Assembly (NCBI GenBank): GCA_029706075.1
Contig: JAINUG010000259.1
Coordinates: 434,001-498,000 of the forward strand
Length of the DNA stretch: 64,000 bases
DNA from: Aldrovandia affinis
Lineage: Eukaryota > Chordata > Actinopteri > Notacanthiformes > Halosauridae
Reading direction: 5' to 3'
Positions 19,601 through 29,572 of the stretch are shown here, one piece after another. A model generated the notes under the pieces. It was not told the DNA's origin. It saw only the letters and a program-made list of their open reading frames with translations, and made no database searches. Position numbers and translations under genes: made by a program. Numbering within the stretch: the stretch's first letter is position 1; the number at the start of each line of letters is the position of its first letter.

Positions 19601-20640
19601 TTCGCCAGATTAATAATTAACCCGTGTTCGCTGAGGCGCGCAAAAGGGCCCGGAGATGGGCCTGGTGCTCATCGCTGGTGACACTGGCCACCAGGATGTC
19701 GTCTAAATAAACGAAAAGAAAAGGCATATCCCGCAAAACCCTATCCATTAAGCGCTGAAAAGTTTGGGCCGCGTTTTTAACCCGAAAGGCATTCTTAAAA
19801 ACTCAAATAGCCCAAACGGGGTTATTACCGCGGTTTTAGGGATATCTTGCGGCTGAACCGGAACCTGGTGATAACCCCTGATCAAATCAATTTTCGAAAA
19901 CAAAACCCTCCCAGCTAATCGAGCCGAGAAATCCTGTATGTACGGTATAGGGTAGCGGTCAGGAGTCGTGGCGTCATTAAGTCGTCGATAGTCCCCGCAA
20001 GGGCGCCACCCCCCTGTTTTCGGAACCAAGTGGAGGGGTGAGGCCCAAGGACTGCTGGACCTACGCACAATCCCCAAGCGTTCCATGGAGTCAAACTCCG
20101 CTTTAGCCACAGCCAGCTTCTGCGGGTCCAACCGCCTTGCCCGGGCGTGGACCGGCGGACCCGTAGTGGCGATAAAATGATCCACCCCATGCTTGACGGC
20201 TGCCGAAGAGAACGTGGGCGTAGTGAGGTCCGGGAAATCCATCAGGAGGCGCTGAAACATATCCGCAGATGACAGGGCGCTAGACAGCTTGGACGTCCCG
20301 GTGCTGCTGGGAGAACCCGGAAGCGTTGCGAATGTCTCCGCATTCACCAGCCGTCTGTTCCTCACATCGACCAGCAGGCTGTTAGCACACAGAAAATCTG
20401 CGCCCAACAACGGGGTAGACACAGATGCTAGCACAAACACCCACTGGAAATGTTGCCCATCAAAACAAAGGTCCACTGCTCGTCTGCCAAAAGTGGGGAT
20501 AGTGCTGCCGTTGGCTGCCTCCAGAGGTGGTCCACAACCCCCAGTCTGTACGTCCAAAGCAGACGCAGGGAGGACGCTAACCTGCGCGCCTGTGTCGCAT
20601 AGAAATCGCCGATCAGAAACAGAGTCCGTAACAAAAGCAA
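19601..20640 (-). pseudogene. pol: Protease and reverse transcriptase of Ty3/gypsy pol
   Basis: The 269-codon ORF 19748-20557 begins just after the protease active site (a LCDTGAQVS reading lies in another frame near 20580-20610), covers the rest of the protease ([10 protein letters not shown]...LLGADFL) and then [34 protein letters not shown] (first Asp pair region) and [13 protein letters not shown]. The catalytic YLDD box is at 19698-19709 in a different frame, after a break near 19748. Protease matures the polyprotein; RT copies the RNA. Confidence 0.87.
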
Positions 20641-21339
20641 ACTGCTAGCCTTGCCGACACTCAACGCAGCTAATGGGCGTCGGCTCTGCCGTTTCCCGAC
20701 GCGAAAGAGCAAGGCGGACGGCACTGCTTTAGCGCGTGTGCCAAACCTGGCATGATAGTAGCAGAGGCCCGCTGTAGGTCGCTGCCGCTGGGTAGCGGCG
20801 ATGACATCCTCCCGGATAGCCTGCACATCAGCAGCGCCAACCACCCTTACTGCAGGACCGGGCATCCGGCTGGAGTTTAAAACTTTATCGGCTTCCTGGC
20901 CAGAGCCCTGAGGTCTTTCACCGGGAACCTGCCAGAGTTGCACGCACTTGACTGGGCATCTGCTGCATAAACAATTCCCGAATATGAAACACGGTTGGTG
21001 GTTACCCAAAAGTGTCAGCATATGGTCCATTAACTCCGACGGTTTAGAATCCCCCAAACCAGGCAGTGTAAGGAGCTTGCGAGCACGCTCAGGTTCTGAC
21101 AGCTCGAAAGTCTCCAGCAGGAGCTGTTTGAGAGCCAAGTACTTATCGTCTTCCGGAGGATCCTGGAGTAGGCTTAATACCCGCGATGCTGTCGAACTAT
21201 TTAGAGCAGCAACCACGTAGAAGTATTTCGTGTCCTCCTGCGTTATGCCTCTCAACGCGAACTGCGCCTCCGCTTGAGCGAACCACACGGCGGCATGTTC
21301 CTGCCAGAACTCCGGGAGCTTGAGAGCGACGGCGTGCAT
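20641..21339 (-). pseudogene. gag: Gag of the Ty3/gypsy element, frameshifted at its end
   Basis: The 303-codon ORF (20428-21339) starts with LPEFWQEHAAVWFAQAEAQF and PSELMDHMLTLLG, the capsid-like core of a broad animal Ty3/gypsy group. Near residue 192 it shows LCYYHARFGTRAKA, where this group has a C-x-x-H-type element instead of the retroviral zinc knuckle. The last 80 residues are a wrong-frame reading of protease. The start codon lies about 50 bp after the primer site, which fits a short leader. Confidence 0.8.
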
Positions 21340-21388
21340 CTTTTAGAAAAAAATAAAATAAATAATCACTTCGGAATCGTCCGAAGAA

Positions 21389-21403
21389 ACGTCGGGGTCA
21401 CCA
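21389..21403 (-). other. Primer binding site, tRNA-Trp type (Ty3/gypsy)
   Basis: TGGTGACCCCGACGT on the minus strand, one base after the 5' LTR; identical over 15 bases to the ERV primer site at 14818-14832. Confidence 0.85.
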
Positions 21404-21404
21404 A

Positions 21405-21646
21405 TGTGGTGTTTGCAGAGAAAAACAAATGGCTTGGTTTTCAAGGTTGCAAAAACACTTTATTAGAGCACATCGCTCTGATCCAGATACATGCGTACTG
21501 CCACGTCAGGAAGCTCTGCTCTCCATCAATCCACTCCCCGCTTATCTCTACTTCCCGGCTGACACGTCACCTGTCAGGTGAGTCCGAGAACGTGGGCGTG
21601 TTGCCGCAGGGAATTCTGCCTCTCTCTCTCCAGTGCTCACTACACA
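21405..21646 (-). repeat. 5' LTR of the Ty3/gypsy element
   Basis: 242 bp, identical on reading to 17268-17509. A plus-strand TTTATTA near 21459 gives an AATAAA signal on the minus strand. Confidence 0.9.
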
Positions 21647-22119
21647 ACCACCTTACCGGCTAAATCGTAATGATGGCTTACGATTTCGCAAAGAACCAAA
21701 AAACAGCTGGGGTTTAAATAGGGAGGAAATGGTGATTGAATTAATCTGCCCCTCCCACCAGGAGAAAGGCGCAGCACCGCCCTCAGGTGGTAAGTCAGGG
21801 AAACAACCATGACAGATCTATACAGTTTAATAACCAATATTCCTGTAAACTACTTTTGTTTGAAATATAATTCATGGACTTTGAAGTATAGTTTACATTG
21901 GTAAGAATCGACTTGTTATTGAGCGTGTTCATATTGCATCTTATTTGAACATATTGGCTATATTTTGCTAATGCATACATCATTTTTATGGGCACTAGAT
22001 TCGGATACCTGTTATGTAGGATTCAATCTTTTAAATCAAGCCAATATCTGTGTGCTGTGAGAACGCAGTAGGGGTCGCTTTCGTTTGTGGAAGGAAGATC
22101 TGTAATAAACATCCTCCTC

Positions 22120-22602
22120 TTGCGGGCTATAAAAGGAATGTTGAATTGCCGATGTAACTGATGCATAATAGTAATTTTGGTATATCAAGTTGAATCAAGA
22201 TGTTTTATGGTAGACTTTCCTTACTTTTCCTTTTTGTTGTTGTTGCTTGCAGACACCTAAATGAATACCAACATTAACCCTGTAAAGAGAAGGCGCTTGG
22301 ATTCCAGCCGGACTTCACTGTGGACGAAGCGCGTGACGCTGTCCAAGGTCTTGGAAATTCAGAGCCGAGAAACTCGCGCCACTCACAAGCACACTCCGCG
22401 TGCACCCCTTATACAGACAAATAAAGCTGAATTAAGGAATATTGATTATAGGCCACAAGGTGAACCCGTTTTTCGTTTCATCTCGTTCCCATCAAACCCG
22501 ACTACATACTTTTTACTTCATAAAAAAGATCTATTGGTGTTGAGCGAGAAAAAAAAAGTTCTACTCGTGGAATCCTGCAGTTATTTTATAATCAGTGTTT
22601 AA
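22120..22602 (+). CDS. Possible small gene: TATA box, splice acceptor and 113-codon ORF
   Basis: A strong TATA box (GGCTATAAAAGG) lies at about 22125-22136. A pyrimidine-rich run ending TTGCTTGCAG (22252) looks like a splice acceptor, and nine bases later an ATG (22261) opens 113 codons to 22602. The protein begins MNTNINPVKRRRLDSS, with a possible nuclear localisation signal, is basic overall, and matches no family I recognise. An in-frame stop directly before the ATG excludes extension. It may be a chance ORF or part of an unrecognised repeat. Confidence 0.3.
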
Positions 22603-22682
22603 ATTCGGTACTAGTACGTCCTGGGCGTAATCAATAGTTTGTTGACGAGTGGTGAAGCGGCCGTCACGTGATCCCGCTAGAC

Positions 22683-24218
22683 CAGGGGTCCCCAAACTTT
22701 TTCCTGTGAGGGCCACATAACTTTTCCCTTCTCTGATGGGGGCCGGGGTCAGTTTGTAACAGAAAAAGTATGACGATCGCAGGGGTGCCTAAACGTAAAC
22801 ATTTATTGTTTTCCAGAAAGCCACACATAACCAAATATTAATAACCCTTTCCGGGATCTTCACAGAAAAAAAAGTCAGGAAATAAATAATAACACTATTA
22901 ATGAAACAAATAACACTATTTATGAAATAAATAATAACCAAATAACCCTCTCTGGGTTCTTCACAGAAAAAAGTCCATTGAACATTAACTTTCTGTTGTG
23001 CCGTGTACAATCTTAACAGGTAAAAGTTCAGCTTAGTTGTCAGAGCAGAATCTCTTACTTAAATGACTCATATGAGCAGTCTCTCAAAGTTCTTGTGTTC
23101 ATGTTTCATGTTTCATGTTTCATGTGTGAAAAGGTTTGCTCGCAGATATACGTGCTGCCAAAAAGTGTGGACATCTTCATTGCGTGTTTTTTTTATGTTA
23201 GGGTACGTGTCGTTTGGGAGGGCGGCATAGAAGTCAATGAGACTGTTGGGCTTGAATGCGTCTTTCAGAACATCACAGTTCTGTAACTCGGATAACTCAA
23301 ACTGATAAGAAGGCTGGGCTTCATCGATGTCGGCAACAAAGGGGTTCTGGAAAAGACGGATTTCTTTTGCATTAACATGTAGTTGCCGGAATCGCACACC
23401 GAACTCCGCCTTCAGCATTTCCAGTGCTTCCACACACTTTTCAGCTGGGAACGGAACCGCTGGGTTCTCTGCAGAGAGGTTTTGGGTAGCAGGGAGATGG
23501 ATGAAGTTGTGCTTTTTCACTTGTTCCAAAAGCAGCGCTAGTTTCACCTCAAATGCTTTTATGTGAGAATACATGTCGCAAATGAGTTTCCCCTGGCCTT
23601 GTAGCTGCAAGTTAAGGCTGTTCAGCATTTCTGCCACGTCTGTTAAAAATGCGAGGTGCCATTTCCATTCTGGGTCGATCAGCTCTGGGACCGTTTTGTC
23701 TTTTGAATGAAGAAATGCGTTAATTTCGGGTAGCAGCTCGTAAAAACGCGAAACCCGAAAGCAGGCCCGAACGGATGACTGGTTCAGCTGAGCTTGGCGT
23801 ACAAATGTATTCTGCTGAGCTAACAGTCCACTTTTTAGCTTTGAGAGTTTGTCTGCTCGCATTTGGCCTTGCAAGCTATCATACTTGTCTTTGTGACGGG
23901 ATTCATAGTGTCGGCGCAGATTGTATTCTTTGAATACCGCCACCGCCTCTTGACAGATGAGACAAACAGCCTTTTCTTTGCATTGAACAAAAAAATAATC
24001 GTTTGACCACTGCAGGTTAAATACCCTGCATTCTGAATAAATTTTTCTCTTACCTAACCTTTTCGCCATTATTCCGTTCTATTTGACAGGGGCGAGTTTT
24101 AGATTCGCGTGGCCAGACTGAAAAAAATCATAATGCGTCTCTGGTATTGTTCAGGGGGCCGGGCCAAATGTGGAGGCGGGCCGGATCCGGCCCGCGGGCC
24201 GTAGTTTGGGGACCACTG
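22683..24218 (-). mobile_element. hAT (Charlie-like) transposon, internally deleted
   Basis: 1536 bp, bounded by a perfect eight-base duplication CGCTAGAC (22675-22682, 24219-24226). The ends are CAGGGGTCCCCAAACT and, inverted, CAGTGGTCCCCAAACT, the hAT pattern. It holds a shortened transposase gene on the minus strand. The intact target duplication and long ORF point to a fairly recent insertion. Confidence 0.92.
23113..24069 (-). CDS. hAT transposase lacking its catalytic core
   Basis: 318 codons, uninterrupted. The N-terminus has a zinc-finger-type motif, C36-X2-C39-X14-H54-X4-H59, similar to BED-like fingers of Charlie transposases and to proteins such as GTF2IRD2 and ZBED relatives. Up to about residue 107 it follows a normal N-terminal part (RADKLSKLKSGLLAQQNTFV). 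It then passes abruptly to the C-terminal region (RFYELLPEINAFLHSKDK, then LTDVAEMLNSLNLQLQGQGK) known from the end of these proteins. The several hundred residues that normally lie between, holding most of the RNase H-like catalytic domain, are missing, and the frame is kept. It could bind DNA or dimerise but should not cut. Family known; effect of the deletion inferred. Confidence 0.82.
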   Translation of the reverse strand: MAKRLGKRKIYSECRVFNLQWSNDYFFVQCKEKAVCLICQEAVAVFKEYNLRRHYESRHKDKYDSLQGQMRADKLSKLKSGLLAQQNTFVRQAQLNQSSVRACFRVSRFYELLPEINAFLHSKDKTVPELIDPEWKWHLAFLTDVAEMLNSLNLQLQGQGKLICDMYSHIKAFEVKLALLLEQVKKHNFIHLPATQNLSAENPAVPFPAEKCVEALEMLKAEFGVRFRQLHVNAKEIRLFQNPFVADIDEAQPSYQFELSELQNCDVLKDAFKPNSLIDFYAALPNDTYPNIKKTRNEDVHTFWQHVYLRANLFTHET

Positions 24219-24574
24219 CGCTAGACCAATAAGGTGGCCGCTTTTTGGAACTAGCTTCCAAGATGTCTGCCTCCACGTCGTTAACAAGCAGTAGCGAAGA
24301 TGAAGGAAATCCTGCCGAAAGTCCTCCGAAAGTGTTTAGTGCTTTCAAAATGATATATCGCAAGTTCAGGACTAACTAAAAGGTATCCAGGACGTTAATT
24401 TAACATTTTATCTTGTTTCTGGTGAAATTTCATTGAAATCTGTTGATGCAAAATGCAATATTTTGACCCAGAATGTGAGATATCTTTGCCCAAATGCTCA
24501 CTGCCTGCTCAACATGTAATTATGTGATTAATTGATTATGTAATGTAACTTCAGATAAGATAGATTTGTTCTTG

Positions 24575-24736
24575 CCCTTCCTCAGCACTGGTTATGCTCT
24601 TGGATGCTTGTTTAGTAGGGAGATGTACTTATGATTTCCGGTGACTAGCAGTTCTCTTGCTTACCTACGTTAAATGCACTTATTGTAAGTCGCTTTGGAT
24701 AAAATAATCTGCTAAATGCCTGTAATGTAATGTAAT
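24575..24736 (+). mobile_element. L2-type LINE 3' end fragment
   Basis: Plus-strand AAGTCGCTTTGGATAAAATA, then CTGCTAAATGCCTG and a (TGTAA)n tail, the typical 3' end of a common fish L2 lineage. Confidence 0.75.
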
Positions 24737-25236
24737 GAATGGGAATAAAAAACGAAAATCATATGCTGATGGTTCTGCTTGCAACTTTATTCTTGCAGCA
24801 TCTGTGAGGCCATTGACAGCTACAGTACATATAGAACCGTAGGCAGAGGTCTACCTCGACCGAGATTTGACAAAGTAATGGACATTCAACGATAACAATG
24901 CACAATTTGACTACATTACAGAGGGAATAGAGAGAGGGCTACAGAGCTAAGAAGAAGCAACAAAGGTGAAAGTTTGATGTCACAGAGATGCCGTTCTTAA
25001 GCAATACATGCACAAATCTGTACAAGTACACTGATTAGATATTTTGTGATGTTAAATTAATCTAAATAAAAGTTTATTTGATTTAAATAAAAGTCTAAAG
25101 TACACCTCAACAAAACCATCATCTTTATGAACAGTTGGAACAGTCTGTGTCAAAGCAAGACAAAAAAGTGTCCAAGTCTATAGATCAGAAACACCCCACC
25201 CCCACCCCACATCTCCCAGGTAACACGGCAAGTCTC

Positions 25237-25638
25237 TTAGTCATCACTATCACTATCAGGAGAGCTATCATCCCTTTCCTCAGTTTCTTTGAAAACATTT
25301 GCACAATTTTGGCACCGATATAAATATGTACAAGACAGTCTTGCAGACATACAGGAACATCTTCCTGTCTCGCATTTGCCTTGCCTGCAACTGCAGTGGA
25401 CTACCTGCAACACACTTTCAGGGGCAGGATTTCTAGTCATCCAGGTCACTGTTAAGTCCCCATCCTCAAGGTGCCATCCATTGCCAGCAGGTGATGGGGC
25501 ACACATCTTAGCTTTAAGAGATGATCTCATTATTGCTGCTTGGTAGTTTGCCCTTTTGCAGTGTTGGTACAGGGCGTCACTTGTGGGGGGAATGGATAGT
25601 TCTGGCAAGGCTGATGAACGCCTTGTATTGTGCCTCAT
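25237..25638 (-). CDS. Cys-rich (CXC-like) C-terminal protein fragment
   Basis: 133 codons. The first part (DALYQHCKRANYQAAI) resembles a segment before the Cys-rich end in many uncharacterised animal proteins. Then comes a tryptophan-bearing linker (GNGWHLEDGDLTVTWMT), a PESVLQVVHC segment, and a compact run with about eight cysteines (CSCRQGKCETGRCSC ... CTYLYRCQNC), finishing in a Ser/Asp-rich acidic tail. Such cysteines may bind zinc, as in CXC/CRC domains. It lies between the arms of a transposon-like element, so it may be a transposon-encoded gene or captured host sequence. The upstream part of the protein is not visible. Confidence 0.5.
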   Translation of the reverse strand: MRHNTRRSSALPELSIPPTSDALYQHCKRANYQAAIMRSSLKAKMCAPSPAGNGWHLEDGDLTVTWMTRNPAPESVLQVVHCSCRQGKCETGRCSCMSARLSCTYLYRCQNCANVFKETEERDDSSPDSDSDD

Positions 25639-26088
25639 TCACATTTTCAGCAGCTGACTGGCACACGTATTTTCAAAGTATTGCAAAGGTAGACTGGTCC
25701 AGGTTAAAGCTGCTACCCAGATTTGTAAAGGCAGTCAGGTATTCATCTTTTTCGCAAGCAACAGAAAATGTCTTTCTTTTGCCCTTAGTTATGGTAATCT
25801 TTACACTCGGAAATTTGCATATTGACCCCTATTGTTTTTCAATGATCTTGAAACAAAAGCTGTGATCCAATAACATAAATGCCCATAACTTTCTTAAAAA
25901 TAAAGATAATTGCATGACATTTTCGGTAATTGCAGATTGAAGCGTTCTAAGAAAAAAATATGATATATCTTAATTTGAATTATCTGAAATTACATTATAT
26001 AATCAAATAATCACATAATTACATGTTGCGCACACGCCGCGACACGGCAAAAACCACGGCAGGCAGTGAGCATTTGGGCAAAGATATT

Positions 26089-26937
26089 ACATTACATTAC
26101 AGGCATTTGGCAGACGCTCTTATCCAGAGCGACGTACAACAAAGTGTTAACCGTACTCAAGAACAGTTTAGCTGAAAGCCACCCTAGTGGGAAGTACAGT
26201 TCCTAGGTGCTAGGAGCAACCACATAGTTAAACTAGGACCCTGTAGGTAAATCTGTAGCCACAATTCAAAGGTAGCAATAAAGCAATCAATGCAGAAAAT
26301 AATGCCTAAGCCTAATACAATACATAAACAAGCAGACATGTGTAATACTGAGCAACTATGTCCCTAAGTTAACAAAAAACTACGGGGAGAGGTGCACCGC
26401 ACCCTGAAGAGGTGAGTCTTCAGTCGTCGCTTGAAGCGAGGAAGGTCATTCCACCATTGTGGAGCCAGAACCGACAGGAGACGTGACCGGGAAGCGCAGG
26501 TGCGGAGGGGGGGAGGTGCTAGGCGTCCTGAGGTAGCAGAACGGAGTGGTCTGGCAGGTGTGTAGGGTTTGAAGATCTTGAGGAGGTATGTTGGGGCTGA
26601 TCCCTTGACTGCCTGGTATGCTAGGACCAATGTCTTGAATTTGATGCGAGCTATAACAGGCAGCCAGTGGAGGTAGTGAGCAGGGGGGTGACATGGGAGT
26701 GTCTAGGAAGGTTGTAGACCAGACGGGCTGCAGCGTTCTGGATGAGTTGCAGGGGTTTGATGGCAGATGCGGGAAGGCCAGCCAGGAGCGAGTTGCAGTA
26801 GTCCAAGCGGGACAGTACCATTGCTTGGACCAGGAGCTGGGTAGAGTACGTGGTAAGGAAGGGACGGATTCTCCTGATGTTATACAGGAAGAATCTGCAC
26901 GCCCGGCTTACCGCTGCAATGTTCATTGATAGGGACA
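26089..26937 (-). mobile_element. L2-type LINE, 3' end with RT C-terminal coding
   Basis: The minus strand reads LSRLDYCNSLLAGLPASAIK, QLIQNAAARLVYNLPRHSHV (26651-26926), then VLAYQAVKGSAPTYL and WWNDLPRFKRRLKTHLF (26364-26630), followed by a 3' UTR ending TGTAATGTAATGTAA at its left side. This is the region after the RT domain in L2/CR1-clade LINEs. Frames are shifted between pieces. It is 5' truncated, as is usual, and inserted into the right arm of the surrounding element. Confidence 0.85.
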
Positions 26938-27161
26938 GCCTGTTATCTCACGTTACAGGTCAAAAATATCGCATTTCGCATCGACAGATTTCAATGAAAT
27001 TTCACCAGAGACAAGATAAAATGTTAAATTAACGTCCTGGATACCTTTTATTTAGTCCTGAACTTGCGATGTATCATTTTGAAAGCACTAAACACGAGTC
27101 TGACTCTGAAGTGTAGCGTATGACCAAACCGAGCAATGTTTAATCAAATTTCGGAAACAAG

Positions 27162-27458
27162 ATGGAGGATCGAGTTTTCAACTACGTTATATCGCAGACA
27201 TATGGTGAAAAAAAACCCCGACAGCCCTTGAAAAGCCTGCATTTTTGGGGTACAGCCATAGTCTCTCGTAATCGCTCCCACAGGGACACAGGCACAACTA
27301 GACCGCCTCTGCGCACGGGAATTGTAACATACCTACTTAGTGCAGGGTGGCGGACTAAACCATTTGCGCTTTTCGAGAGGGGAGGGGGCCCAGAGAGCCT
27401 CCAATATTCTTATGGATACAAAGTTAAGTCTCTCAACCTATTTATTCAGCCAATATAA
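27162..27458 (+). other. Possible first exon with ETS and YY1-type sites
   Basis: CGGAAACAAGATGGAGG spans an ETS-like CGGAA and a YY1-like AAGATGG over the ATG at 27162, a layout seen at many vertebrate promoters. The ORF runs 98 codons, starting MEDRVFNYVISQTYGEKK. I do not recognise the protein and see no transcript support. Confidence 0.22.
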
Positions 27459-27569
27459 TTTAGTAATGACACTAATTACTTACACATTTAAAATTGCAGA
27501 CAAATGTTTTTTTTTTTTCCATTCCAGGCTTTTCAAGGGCCCTTCCCCACTTGGGGCCCTGGGTAGTCA

Positions 27570-28060
27570 GTTACCCGGACTGGGACAAGCACATAGACAC
27601 AATGAAAATAAACGACCTGGAAGAGCAGGTAGACATGTGCACAGTTCAGAGGGGAGGAGCGCATAGGTAGAAAACGCGTGCAGAAAATGCGATAGGAGAG
27701 AAACGCACAAGGATAGGAGAACGAAAGAGAGAATGACAGCTGTAGATGGAAACGCAAGATAATTAGTAATTAGTAAATGTTAGTAACGTAATCAAAATCC
27801 CTAACGTTAGTAGATTAGTTGGTTAGTACTATATACACATAACTAATATGTACAGATAGAAAGAAAGAAAGAAGGAAGTAAACAAGATAGGAAATAAGGC
27901 AGAAGCCCGTATTGCCGAAATCACCCGAATAGTGCAACAACAAAGACAAGGAGTGGATTACCGAATAACAAGGAACACAGACAGACGGGGAAAATGACGT
28001 GAATGATAAGTGAATACAGAGAAAATAATAAAATACAAAAACAAGCAGAACAGAAAGTTG
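27570..28060 (-). mobile_element. Partial LTR related to the solo LTR at 54496-55447
   Basis: Read on the minus strand it follows the first half of that LTR, including a shared TATAGTACTAACCAACTAAT and the GGTCGTTTATT stretch. Only about 490 bp remain, without promoter end or target duplication, so it is truncated and older. Confidence 0.7.
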
Positions 28061-28849
28061 CAAATCATATACTTATTACATAAGACTTATAACCTTTAAA
28101 TTAACATTTGATTATATAGAGAGTAATAGGATTTTGTAAATGTATTGTTCATCAATGTTGCCAGCAGCAGATATTAACTTCAGAAAAGTATATGCAGTCT
28201 TGATGAATCATGTAAATACTAGACGCAGTAAAATGAAATCCCTGTATTTTAGAAAAAATGGCAATAGTTGGAAAGTTATTCTTAATAGTGTCTCTGTTGT
28301 TTATGAGGACTATGGGTGTCGTTTACTTTTTTTCTCTGGGGACATTTCATGCTGTCAGTGCCAGTGTGTTCTACTGCATTATTAATATGTTCTGACAATT
28401 CCCCTGGTAAAGGATAGTAAACACTGTTGCAGATAATGCGCTTGCTTCAATACTACCGACAGCTGCCTTTTACTACCAAGAACTGTCACCGAGCACTGAA
28501 CGTTTTCTAATCTGTGACATAGTTTTGTCATTTGATGGTTTAAAATCGTTAATTGGCCCTTTCTTTATTATCTGTTATTTTGTGCAGCTGCTGTTCAGAG
28601 GAGCTTTTTTCTGCATGTTCTGAAGTGGACCCCAGGAACCTCGGTAGCAACTAATGAGGATCCAAATAAAGGAATAAATAAACTAATAAACACACGTTTT
28701 CAACCTTGCATTACATTACTAAACATTGTGGTAGTTTATTGATCTATCGATTCACATTTTCTTCTAAGAATATTTCATAATTAAAGTTAACCTGTAAGTG
28801 GAGGAGTTTTAAATGGGATTGATGATGATATGATTTGATATGACACCCA
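28061..28849. other. No gene recognised
   Basis: AT-rich sequence with short chance ORFs only. Confidence 0.45.
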
Positions 28850-29570
28850 AAAGTGAGCTGAGGTGCATTTTGTTTCCACTGATACTGCTTGAGATGTTTC
28901 TACAACTTGATTCTAGTCCACCTGTGGTAAATTCAATTGATTGGACATGATTTGGAAAGGCACACACCTGTCTATCACCGGTCCCACAGTTGACAGTGCA
29001 TGTCAGAGTAAAAACCAAGCCATGAAGTCCTAGGGACTCTCCATAGACCTCCGAGATAGAATTGTGTTGAGGCATAGATCTGGGGAAGGGAGGTGACCAA
29101 GAACCCAATGGCCACTCTAAGAGAGCTTCAGAGTTCCTCTGCAGCGATGGGAGAACCTGGCAGAAGGACAACCATCTGCACCACTCCATCAATCAGGCCT
29201 TTTTGGTAGTGGCTAGACGGAAGCTACTCCTGAGTGAAAGGCATATGACAGCCCACCTGGAGTTCGCCAAATGGCACATAAAGGACTCAAAGAGCATCAG
29301 GAAAAAGATTATCCGGTCTGATGAGACACAAATTGAACTTTTTGGCCTGAATGCCAAGTGCTACCATAAAGGTCTGATTGATGGAGTGCTGCAGAGATGT
29401 TTGTCCTTCTACCAGGTTCTCCCATCGCTGCAAAAACCTGTTTTCACTTTGTCATTATGGTCTATTTTGTGTAGAATTTTGAGACAAAAAATGAACTTAA
29501 TCTATTGTAGAATAAGTCTGTAACGCAATGGAGAGGGTGAAAGGGGTGTGCAGACTTTCCGGCTTGACTG
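28850..29570 (+). mobile_element. Tc1/mariner element, internally deleted
   Basis: The left part keeps the Tc1 5' UTR (GTAAATTCAATTGATTGGAC) and the start of the transposase. The middle gives RRKLLLSERHMTAHLEFAKW and IIRSDETQIELFGLNAK, the catalytic DDE segment with its first Asp region. The right end carries the standard 3' flank ending CTTTCCGGCTTGACTG at 29570 before TA. Most of the second half of the transposase is deleted and several stops are present. Confidence 0.85.
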
Positions 29571-29572
29571 TA

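Larger units (their letters stand above)
17268..21646 (-). mobile_element. Ty3/gypsy LTR retrotransposon, complete with both LTRs
   Basis: A 4379-bp element on the minus strand with 242-bp LTRs (17268-17509, 21405-21646) that I read as identical. Primer site TGGTGACCCCGACGT lies at 21389-21403 and a G-rich polypurine tract at 17510-17519. Sense order is gag, protease, RT, RNase H, integrase, the Ty3/gypsy order. All of the coding region is in pieces through frameshifts. Flanking pentamers GCTAC (17263-17267) and ACCAC (21647-21651) differ at two positions; the unoccupied family-X sequence has ACTAC there, so each flank has one transition. Confidence 0.9.
16631..21814 (-). mobile_element. Family-X solo LTR, copy 2, split by two nested insertions
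   Basis: On the plus strand it starts TGTGATGG at 16631 and ends CATGACA at 21814, flanked by the five-base duplication GATCT at 16626-16630 and 21815-21819. Removing the nested MITE and the Ty3/gypsy element with their duplications leaves about 594 bp, which aligns to both ends of copy 1 (34992-37349) in reverse. Its promoter end includes a TATTTAAAC box in the sense (minus) direction near 21705-21725. No internal coding sequence of its own element remains, as in LTR-LTR recombination. Confidence 0.8.
24332..27095. mobile_element. DNA element with long inverted arms and nested L2 pieces
   Basis: The left arm (24332-about 24560) matches the right arm in reverse (about 25965-26088 plus 26938-27095), starting GTGTTTAGTGCTTTCAAAAT on both sides with about nine-tenths identity. 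Each arm holds an L2-type fragment: one follows the left arm (24575-24736) and one splits the right arm (26089-26937). The left arm has a 31-bp deletion relative to the right. The core (about 24740-25960) encodes a Cys-rich protein on the minus strand. No clear target duplication was found, so the outer limits are uncertain. Confidence 0.6.
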
